From: Ignavibacteriales bacterium
Lineage (GTDB): Bacteria; Bacteroidota; Ignavibacteria; Ignavibacteriales; Ignavibacteriaceae
DNA: 5,294 nt
Assembly (NCBI GenBank): GCA_027347125.1
Contig: DAIERC010000014.1
Span: forward strand, 1 to 5,294
Direction of reading: 5' to 3'
Positions 1 through 4,774 of this stretch are shown here, piece by piece. The number at the start of each line of letters is the position of its first letter. The stretch's first letter is position 1. The notes beneath the pieces are model-generated. The model searched no databases. It was not told the origin of the DNA and saw only the letters and a list, made by a program, of their open reading frames with translations. The position numbers were made by a program, and so were the translations under genes.

Positions 1-62
1 TCTCCGGACAATTTGAAATCAGATGTATAGTTAACCGGCTTTTTTAATTCTTCTCTAAGCGA
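1..62 (-). pseudogene. trpE: Continuation of trpE beyond the in-frame stop (runs off window)
   Basis: Reading the minus strand in the same frame directly after the TAA at 65-63 gives SLREELKKPVNYTSDFKLSG with no further stop before the window edge. This has the amphipathic helix followed by a polar linker that TrpE proteins show between the N-terminal domain and the chorismate-binding domain. Together with the residues before the stop it reads KSIL-stop-SLREELKKPV, which would be a smooth helix if the stop were GAA (Glu), a single-base change. The stop is therefore more likely a nonsense mutation or a sequence error than a true gene end. Recoding by a suppressor tRNA is possible, but nothing here supports it. 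Confidence 0.6.
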
Positions 63-626
63 TTATAAAATTGATTTTGCATGGCTGTAAGATTTTTCTA
101 GATCGGTATTGGGTGCTACGGCAACATTTGTAATAAGAATGATTTGATGTTTAAAATGATCGAACGCGAGGATAGTATTATAAACTCCGAATATCGAATC
201 GGGGTTAAAACTTTTAGAGCGGAATTTAATTACTTTTTCAACCAGCGCTATATTTTCGTATCCGAGGTAGCCAACAATTCCGCCCGTAAAATCCGGTAAT
301 CCATCAATTTTAGGCTGGTTAAATTTTCCAATTTCTTCACGGACATATTCAAAAATATTTTTATTAAATGTTTTTGATTTGCCGTTTATGCTTTCGGTTA
401 TTTCGAGCCCCGCGTTTGAAAAACTTCTAATAGGGTTTTTACCGATGAAAGAATATCTGGCCATGTTGGCGGAACCTTCTACCGATTCTAAAAGAAAACT
501 TTGCTTCCCCGTTTCCCTTATCTTCAAATAAGCCAGCACCGGCGTAAGAAGATCGGCGGTTATTACTTCGTAAACCGGTATCAGGTTGTACGACTCCGCT
601 AATTCTTTAAATGTTGTAAAATTCAT
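63..626 (-). CDS. trpE: Anthranilate synthase component I, N-terminal part (ends at an in-frame TAA)
   Basis: TrpE, with TrpG, converts chorismate and glutamine to anthranilate, the first committed step of tryptophan synthesis in the cytosol. The visible 187 residues match the TrpE N-terminal domain: PVY at residues 17-19, LLES at 45-48 (the Trp feedback-binding motif of the family), RYSFIG at 57-62 and GGIVGYLGYE at 115-124. The chorismate-binding catalytic domain would lie beyond the left edge. The ATG at 626 has an AAGG Shine-Dalgarno-like stretch (639-636) nine bases upstream. The preceding leader holds a Trp-rich peptide and a terminator, so expression is probably controlled by attenuation, and the intact LLES motif suggests feedback inhibition as well. 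The odd point is that TAA at 65-63 ends the frame, while TrpE-like residues continue downstream in the same frame. A full TrpE is roughly 460-520 residues, so this fragment alone cannot be catalytic. The family call is firm; whether the gene is functional is not. Confidence 0.9.
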   Translation of the reverse strand: MNFTTFKELAESYNLIPVYEVITADLLTPVLAYLKIRETGKQSFLLESVEGSANMARYSFIGKNPIRSFSNAGLEITESINGKSKTFNKNIFEYVREEIGKFNQPKIDGLPDFTGGIVGYLGYENIALVEKVIKFRSKSFNPDSIFGVYNTILAFDHFKHQIILITNVAVAPNTDLEKSYSHAKSIL

Positions 627-663
627 AATTCAAAACCTTTTTATAATTCTGCCATAGAAACAA

Positions 664-696
664 AAAACCCTTCCCAGTTTGTCTGAGAAGGGTTTT
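664..696 (-). terminator. trp attenuator (Rho-independent terminator ahead of trpE)
   Basis: On the minus strand a 14-bp stem (696-683 pairing with 677-664; one U-G wobble, otherwise Watson-Crick, with a central ACCC/GGGU core) encloses a five-base loop, ACAAA. The U-rich tail runs through 667-658 (six U, one G, three U). It lies 27 bases after the trpL stop and 38 bases before the trpE ATG, facing trpE. Because it sits inside the transcript between leader and structural gene, it is best read as the attenuator and not as the end of an upstream operon. The + strand also has short T runs after the hairpin (693-696), but no upstream + strand gene would need it. Confidence 0.9.
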
Positions 697-722
697 CTAA
701 TTGTAAAATTTAAATCTCTAGA

Positions 723-821
723 TCACTGGGTCATACTATTATACACACTATACCACCACCACCAAGAATTTTGGTTAAAAATGTTGTTCGTATTATAATA
801 TGTTCCGCTGATCTTTTTCAT
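723..821 (-). CDS. trpL: trp operon leader peptide with four tandem Trp codons
   Basis: A 32-residue ORF, ATG at 821 to TGA at 725-723, lies between the trp promoter and the trpE attenuator. It begins MKKISGTYYNTNN and ends SWWWWYSVYNSMTQ. Four consecutive TGG codons (W20-W23, 764-753) in so short an ORF, just upstream of trpE and of a strong terminator, are the hallmark of a trp leader peptide. Its role is to report charged tRNA-Trp: the ribosome stalls on the TGG run when Trp is scarce. The stop codon lies 27 bases upstream of the terminator stem. No Shine-Dalgarno sequence is visible, and the predicted transcript start lies only about seven bases before the ATG, so initiation may be nearly leaderless. 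Resemblance to classical trpL peptides is by design rather than by sequence. The peptide has no other expected function. Confidence 0.9.
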   Translation of the reverse strand: MKKISGTYYNTNNIFNQNSWWWWYSVYNSMTQ

Positions 822-832
822 AATTCGTTGTG

Positions 833-862
833 CAAATATACTACTCTTTTTTCTTTTGTCAA
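833..862 (-). promoter_or_regulatory. Promoter of the trp operon
   Basis: On the minus strand TTGACA (862-857) is followed after 16 bases by TATATT, extended to TATATTTG (840-833). This fits both a sigma-70-like -35/-10 pair and the Bacteroidota pattern of TTG followed 17-19 bases later by TAnnTTTG (19 bases here). Transcription would start near 828, giving a 5' end only about seven bases ahead of the trpL ATG. Confidence 0.75.
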
Positions 863-875
863 GTGATTAACACTT
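861..875. promoter_or_regulatory. Short palindrome overlapping the trp -35 box (possible operator)
   Basis: AAGTG (861-865) and CACTT (871-875) form perfect 5-base arms around a five-base ATTAA centre. The repeat abuts and slightly overlaps the -35 hexamer of the trp promoter (857-862), the position expected for a repressor site. It does not match the Escherichia coli TrpR operator beyond a TTAA-like centre, and short palindromes arise by chance in AT-rich DNA. Confidence 0.25.
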
Positions 876-946
876 ATTTTGACGAATAAAATCAACAAAA
901 ATAATTTTATAAACCCGTTAATAATAAAAATATACAATTAACCGGA

Positions 947-954
947 TATTTTTG
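947..954 (+). promoter_or_regulatory. Candidate panD promoter (-7-type box)
   Basis: TATTTTTG matches the Bacteroidota TAnnTTTG box and would start transcription roughly 100 bases ahead of panD, but no clear TTG/TTTG lies at the proper distance upstream. A second candidate nearer the gene is TTGAAT (1002-1007) followed after 18 bases by TATATT (1026-1031). Which one is used, if either, cannot be told from sequence. Apart from these, the trp promoter and the palindrome, I see nothing in 876-1057. Confidence 0.3.
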
Positions 955-1057
955 CAGCTCACAAACTCTATGCTAGATGGTATCTGCTTCATTTAGTTAC
1001 CTTGAATCTGTATTGTAATTCTGAGTATATTTAACAATAAAAAAATATGTGTTTTGA

Positions 1058-1414
1058 ATGAATAGAGAAATGTTTAGAGCCAAAATTCACCGCGCAACGG
1101 TAACAATGGCTGAATTATATTACGAAGGCAGTATTACAATTGATAAAGAACTGCTTGAAGCCGCCGATATTTTACCGCATGAAAAAGTGCAGGTTGTAAA
1201 TGTAAATACAGGCAGCAGGTTAGAAACTTATACGCTAGAAGGTCCGGCGGGAAGCGGAATGATTTGTCTTAACGGCCCTGCCGCCAGGTTAGGCGCGGTT
1301 GGTGATGAAGTAATAATAATTACATATTCACAGATGTCTGAAGAAGAAGCGCGAAAACATAAACCCAAAGTTGTATTGGTAGATAAAAAAAACAAGGTTA
1401 CAAAAATTATATAA
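1058..1414 (+). CDS. panD: Aspartate 1-decarboxylase (pyruvoyl-dependent)
   Basis: PanD decarboxylates L-aspartate to beta-alanine for pantothenate and coenzyme A synthesis in the cytosol. The 118 residues match the family's usual 115-130. The proenzyme self-cleaves between Gly24 and Ser25 (YEGSITID), with Ser25 becoming the pyruvoyl group. Family active-site residues are all in register: Lys9, His11, Tyr22, Arg54, Tyr58 and Asn72, within the conserved KIHRATVT, ETYTLEG and GMICLNGPAARL blocks. The ATG at 1058 gives the family's exact spacing to Ser25, which fixes the start even though no Shine-Dalgarno sequence is visible. The C-terminal extension, about 25 residues and rich in Lys (from SEEEARKHKPK), is ordinary for longer PanD proteins. 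The gene is divergent from the trp operon and stands alone here; no panB or panC is in view. Confidence 0.97.
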   Translation: MNREMFRAKIHRATVTMAELYYEGSITIDKELLEAADILPHEKVQVVNVNTGSRLETYTLEGPAGSGMICLNGPAARLGAVGDEVIIITYSQMSEEEARKHKPKVVLVDKKNKVTKII

Positions 1415-1457
1415 CCACTGTGATTTGGAAACTAAACGGTGCTGTTAATTCATTGAT

Positions 1458-1490
1458 TTTGTTTTATGATTTATTTAATATTAAAACAAA
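1458..1490. repeat. AT-rich inverted repeat between panD and the secreted-protein gene
   Basis: TTTGTTTTA (1458-1466) and TAAAACAAA (1482-1490) are perfect 9-base arms with a 15-base spacer. It could be a weak terminator after panD or part of the promoter region of the next gene. The stem holds only one G-C pair per arm and lacks a clean T tail, so a terminator role is uncertain. Confidence 0.35.
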
Positions 1491-1505
1491 TTTCCGGGTG
1501 ATATT

Positions 1506-2015
1506 ATGAAAAAGCTTTTGATTGTATTTTTTATGGGTTTTTCTTTAACTGCTTTTGCACAGTTCAAAGATTCGGGTTTTTCCAACAACGATATTAAAGA
1601 CGGTATGATTTCGAAATCTTCCGGTTCTTTGTTCGGTTTCCTGAATTCGGATAACTTTAAAATGAAACAATCCTACAGCTTATCATATTCAACTTTTGGT
1701 TCGCAGGGAATGGCGCTTGGAGTTTACACAAACAGTATGGCATTAAAATTAGCAGATAATCTTAATGTTCAACTGGACGCAAGCGTAGTAAACTCACCTT
1801 ACAGCAGTTTGGGGAGCGACTTTCAAAAAAGTATTAACGGATTTTATATAAACAAAGCGGCTGTTAACTACAGGCCCTGGAAGGATGTAAACATCTCGTT
1901 TCAGTATAGTAATATGCCTTATGGTTATTATTCTCCGCTTTCATATTACGGTGGGTACAGCAACGGGTTTTACAGCGGTTTTGGCGAGGGAGATCCATTT
2001 ATTGGTAATAGATAA
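1506..2015 (+). CDS. Secreted or cell-envelope protein of unknown function, Tyr/Gly-rich C-terminus
   Basis: I do not recognise a family. The 169-residue product begins with a clear signal peptide: MKK, a hydrophobic core at residues 4-17 (LLIVFFMGFSLTAF), and a signal peptidase I site AFA-Q at 16-19. The mature part is about 150 residues. It alternates polar and hydrophobic residues in short strand-like runs (YSLSYSTF, ALKLADNLNVQLDASVV, KAAVNYRPWKDVNISFQYS), as in small beta-barrel or beta-sandwich envelope proteins. Residues 134-169 are unusually rich in Tyr, Gly and Ser. There is no lipoprotein Cys and no type IX secretion C-terminal domain that I can see. The ATG is preceded closely by GGGTGAT (1496-1502), which could pair with the 16S 3' end. 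It lies between panD (91 bases away) and the LytR_C gene (54 bases away); neighbours do not point to a job. Confidence 0.8.
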   Translation: MKKLLIVFFMGFSLTAFAQFKDSGFSNNDIKDGMISKSSGSLFGFLNSDNFKMKQSYSLSYSTFGSQGMALGVYTNSMALKLADNLNVQLDASVVNSPYSSLGSDFQKSINGFYINKAAVNYRPWKDVNISFQYSNMPYGYYSPLSYYGGYSNGFYSGFGEGDPFIGNR

Positions 2016-2069
2016 ATTGTTAGAAAAAAATCATCATTTTACTCTTAGACGGATACAAGGCGAGAATAC

Positions 2070-2555
2070 GTGAAGGATAAATCCCAACTCAATAATCTGC
2101 CTAACAATGTTAATTTAAAAGCCTCTTCTATAAACATCATTTTTAATGTTATTATTGTGCTGCTTCTTGTTATTGTTGCGTATATGGCATATTCGCTTTA
2201 TATGAAGATTGAAGGATTAGGGCAGCAAGAAATTACGGAAAATAAAAAAAGCACCGCTTCGGTTATTCAAGTGGAAGTATTGAATGGCTGCGGCGTTGGA
2301 GGTGTTGCTGATAATTTTACCGAGTTTCTGCGGAACAATCATTTTGATGTTGTGCAAATGGGGAATTATATTTCTTATGATGTTGAAAAGTCTATTGTCA
2401 TAGACAGAACAGGAAAAATGTCTAACGCTTATAAAGTTGCAGACATTTTGGGAATAAGCAGTAAAAACGTAATCCAGCAAATAAACGGAAATTATTTCCT
2501 GGATGTTTCAATAATCATTGGGAAGGATTTTAATAATTTAAAACCTTATCAATAA
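2070..2555 (+). CDS. Single-pass membrane protein with LytR C-terminal (LytR_C) domain
   Basis: The 161-residue product has a short polar N-terminus (1-20), one transmembrane helix (about 23-45, rich in Ile, Leu and Val) and a soluble domain from about 66. That domain resembles the LytR_C family: VEVLNGCG (68-75), a helix with FTEFLRNNHFDVV, SIVIDRTGK (108-116), an AYKVADILG helix and the terminal GKDF (151-154). The family often sits at the C-terminus of LytR-CpsA-Psr cell-wall ligases, but here there is no LCP catalytic domain, so this is a stand-alone anchored LytR_C protein, probably facing the periplasm. Its biochemical role is not known. The GTG start has AAGG (2057-2060) nine bases upstream, and an in-frame TAG at 2046-2048 excludes a longer start. 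It precedes rsfS by 16 bases, so the two are probably cotranscribed. Confidence 0.8.
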   Translation: MKDKSQLNNLPNNVNLKASSINIIFNVIIVLLLVIVAYMAYSLYMKIEGLGQQEITENKKSTASVIQVEVLNGCGVGGVADNFTEFLRNNHFDVVQMGNYISYDVEKSIVIDRTGKMSNAYKVADILGISSKNVIQQINGNYFLDVSIIIGKDFNNLKPYQ

Positions 2556-2571
2556 CAATAAAGGATTACTA

Positions 2572-2982
2572 TTGGAATCAATAGATTTGGTAGAACGGAT
2601 CATCGAGTTGATCTTTAATAAAAAAGGATCGGATGTAAAGATCCTTAATTTAAAGAACGTAACTACAATGTCGGATTATTTTATTATATGCACTGCCGAT
2701 TCGGAGCCGCAGGTAAGAGCAATTGCCGACGAGGTTGAAAAAAGTTTGAGGGACGACGGGATAAAAGTCTGGCACAAAGAAGGCTACCGGGCTTTAAGCT
2801 GGGTGCTGCTGGATTATATTGATGTTGTAGTGCATGTATTTAAAAAAGATGCGCGCGATTTTTATAACCTTGAAAAACTCTGGGGCGATGCCGAAATAAC
2901 AATTGCGGAAGATCCAGCTCTTAAACCGAAAACTCCTGCAAAAAGAAAACCGGGAAGACCGAAGAAGGAAAAATCTCAATAG
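2572..2982 (+). CDS. rsfS: Ribosome silencing factor RsfS (RsfA/Iojap family)
   Basis: RsfS binds ribosomal protein L14 on the free 50S subunit and blocks subunit joining, lowering translation in poor nutrient conditions. The family signature is complete: MSDYFIICTADSEPQVRAIA (33-52), GIKVWHKEGY (63-72), SWVLLDYIDVVVHVF (76-90) and FYNLEKLWGDA (97-107). The fold ends near residue 110. It is followed by a basic, Pro-rich tail (118-134) containing KRKPGRPKK (124-132), which looks like an AT-hook core (GRP flanked by basic residues). That tail is not needed for the known role. The start is TTG, chosen because AAGGA (2561-2565) lies six bases upstream and the product then begins at the usual family position. 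It follows the LytR_C gene by 16 bases. Confidence 0.93.
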   Translation: MESIDLVERIIELIFNKKGSDVKILNLKNVTTMSDYFIICTADSEPQVRAIADEVEKSLRDDGIKVWHKEGYRALSWVLLDYIDVVVHVFKKDARDFYNLEKLWGDAEITIAEDPALKPKTPAKRKPGRPKKEKSQ

Positions 2983-3129
2983 TTCGCAAAGCATTGACGC
3001 ATATTTACGTGATGCAGATGTTGAAATTTAAACTTTGATTAATACAGTATCTCTAACGATAGAGTAATGAAAATAATTACGCCAAATAATTTTTAATATT
3101 TTTTTGAAAAATAAACTTCCGGGAAAAAA
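2983..3129 (+). other. Intergenic region between rsfS and argS
   Basis: These 147 AT-rich bases hold no ORF I can support. A small hairpin, CTCTA/TAGAG with an ACGA loop (3051-3064), is present but has no following T run, so it is not a convincing terminator. TTGAAA (3021-3026) followed 18 bases later by CAGTAT is at best a poor promoter for argS. Confidence 0.3.
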
Positions 3130-4758
3130 TTGAAGAAATATCTCCACAAAGTATTTGAAGAAACCGCTAAAAAATTAGAATATCTTAACGGCATTAATAT
3201 AACCTTTGATGTACCCAAAATTGAAACCCACGGCGATCTTTCATCCAACGCGGCAATGCTTCTTACAAAACAGCTTAAAAGAAAACCGAGAGAGATAGCC
3301 GAAGAAATTATTTCTTCGTTAAAGATTGATGAAAAAGTAATTCATAAAATAGAAATTGCCGGCCCGGGTTTTATTAATTTCTTTTTTACTCCGGAATTTG
3401 TAGCTCAAATAACAAAAGAAATTTTATCTTCGGGTGAGGAATACGGAAAATCTAAAAAGCATAACGGCAAAAAAGCCAATGTGGAATTTGTGTCCGCAAA
3501 TCCTACAGGGCCTTTAACCGTAGGCCACGGAAGAAACGCTGTATTCGGTGATACCATTGCGAATCTTCTTGAATGGGTTGGCTACTCTGTTGACCGCGAA
3601 TATTATTTTAATAACGCCGGAAGGCAAATGCGTGTTCTCGGTGATTCGGTAAGATTAAGATATCTTGAATTGCTCGGAAATAATATAGAGTTCCCCGCCG
3701 ATTATTATCAAGGTGATTATATTAAAGATATCGCGAAAAGCCTGCTTGATGAGTACGGTGATAAACTTATTAACGAGCCGGCGGAAGGAAAATTTAAGGA
3801 TAAAGCCGAGAACGAAATATTTAAAGATATAAAAGCTTCGCTTGAACGTCTTAAAATAATTCATAAAATATTTTACAATGAGAACTCGCTTTACGAAGAA
3901 GGCAAAATAAAAAACACTATTGATACGTTTAAAGAAAAAGGGCTTGCATACGAAAAAGATAACGCGACGTGGTTAAAGCTTACCGAACTTGGAAACGAGC
4001 AGGATAAGGTTATTGTTAAATCAACAGGCGAACCCACTTACCGCTTGCCCGATATTGCTTACCATATTACAAAATTTAATCGCGGATATGATTTGATGAT
4101 CGATATTTTCGGCTCAGACCACAACGCAACTTATCCCGATGTGCTTGCCGGTTTAAGGGCGCTGGGTTTTGATTCCGATAAAGTAAAAGTTTTGATTCAC
4201 CAGTTTGTAACAATAATGTATGACGGCGAAGTTGTTAAGATGTCTACACGGAAAGCTAATTATATAACCCTGGATCAACTTGAAGAAGAGGTAGGCAGCG
4301 ATGTTGTGAGATATTTTTTTAATATGCGGAATATTTCCACGCATATGAATTTCGATCTTGCGCTGGCTAAAAAACAATCGGATGAAAATCCCGTATTCTA
4401 TTTACAATATGCCCACGCGAGGATCTGTTCCATCCTTAAGATGATTGAGAAAGAGGAACTTAAAGCTTCCACAGAAAACTTGGAACTGCTTGCAACATCC
4501 GAAGAACAACAGTTATTAAGAAATCTTCATAAATTTAAAGATGAAGTTTTATTAAGCGCTGAATTTTTTGAGACTCATAGAATATGTGCGTATCTTGAAG
4601 AACTCGCCGCGTCATTCCATAAGTTCTATACTTTCTGCAGAATTTTGGGCACTGAAAGAAAACTTGCCGAGGCTCGCGTTGCTCTTGCTGCGGCCACTAA
4701 GATTGTTATTAAAAACGGATTAACAATTCTTGGCGTAAATGCTCCGGAAAGGATGTAA
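3130..4758 (+). CDS. argS: Arginyl-tRNA synthetase
   Basis: A cytosolic class I synthetase that charges tRNA-Arg with arginine. The 542 residues are close to the bacterial norm of about 550-590. In order: an N-terminal tRNA-binding domain (1-90, with THGDLSSNAA and AGPGFINFFF); the catalytic start VEFVSANPTGPLTVGHGRN, whose HIGH-type signature is GHGR at 132-135; the DIFGSDHNATYPDVLAGLRALG block; the KMSK-type signature KMSTRK at 370-375; the VGSDVVRYFF and NPVFYLQYAHAR blocks; and the DALR anticodon-binding domain ending in NAPERM, typical of ArgS. The start is read as TTG at 3130; an in-frame TAA at 3112-3114 limits extension, and the first residues (MKKYLHKVFEETAKKL) align with the usual N-terminal helix. 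The Shine-Dalgarno signal is weak (GGGA at 3121-3124). It converges on the ComF-family gene, with 16 bases between stops. Confidence 0.97.
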   Translation: MKKYLHKVFEETAKKLEYLNGINITFDVPKIETHGDLSSNAAMLLTKQLKRKPREIAEEIISSLKIDEKVIHKIEIAGPGFINFFFTPEFVAQITKEILSSGEEYGKSKKHNGKKANVEFVSANPTGPLTVGHGRNAVFGDTIANLLEWVGYSVDREYYFNNAGRQMRVLGDSVRLRYLELLGNNIEFPADYYQGDYIKDIAKSLLDEYGDKLINEPAEGKFKDKAENEIFKDIKASLERLKIIHKIFYNENSLYEEGKIKNTIDTFKEKGLAYEKDNATWLKLTELGNEQDKVIVKSTGEPTYRLPDIAYHITKFNRGYDLMIDIFGSDHNATYPDVLAGLRALGFDSDKVKVLIHQFVTIMYDGEVVKMSTRKANYITLDQLEEEVGSDVVRYFFNMRNISTHMNFDLALAKKQSDENPVFYLQYAHARICSILKMIEKEELKASTENLELLATSEEQQLLRNLHKFKDEVLLSAEFFETHRICAYLEELAASFHKFYTFCRILGTERKLAEARVALAAATKIVIKNGLTILGVNAPERM

Positions 4759-4774
4759 AGGAGATTGTATTAAA

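Larger units (their letters stand above)
627..828 (-). promoter_or_regulatory. trp operon leader RNA (attenuation control region)
   Basis: The predicted untranslated leader of trpE contains trpL, candidate competing hairpins and the terminator. Candidate elements seen by eye are as follows. Element 1:2 pairs GGUAUA (754-749, from the last Trp codon) with UAUGACC (735-729, one bulged G). An antiterminator pairs CCCAGU (730-725, last leader codons and stop) with ACUGGG (678-673, loop edge and 3' arm of the terminator stem). There is also a small hairpin, ACCAA/UUGGU (775-771 with 765-761), just before the Trp codons. A ribosome stalled on W20-W23 would leave 730-725 free and so prevent the terminator; a ribosome at the stop codon would cover 730-725 and let the terminator form. 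The overall assignment is strong. The individual antiterminator pairings are short and are inferred. Confidence 0.8.

Noticed and set aside
970..996. A tiny ORF (ATG at 970, eight codons, MLDGICFI) ahead of panD on the + strand
   Set aside because: No ribosome binding site, no sign of a regulatory codon run and no hairpin after it; chance ORFs this short are common.
2217..2480. Minus-strand ORF opposite the LytR_C gene
   Set aside because: It lies antisense to a well-supported gene, is Cys/His/Phe-rich in a way typical of reverse-frame translation, and has no start signals.
2794..2994. Minus-strand ORF opposite the end of rsfS
   Set aside because: It is the reverse reading of the Lys-rich RsfS tail (hence RFFLLRSS-type residues), not a gene.
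3051..3064. CTCTA-ACGA-TAGAG hairpin as a terminator for rsfS
   Set aside because: Only five base pairs and no T run follows.
3655..4377. Two minus-strand ORFs inside argS (3655-3864 and 4153-4377)
   Set aside because: Both are fully contained in argS and antisense to conserved synthetase motifs.
4758..4774. AAAGGAG right after the argS stop, looking like a Shine-Dalgarno sequence
   Set aside because: The only start codon after it (TTG) is followed at once by Tyr and a stop, and the next gene is on the other strand; possibly a relic of a lost downstream gene.
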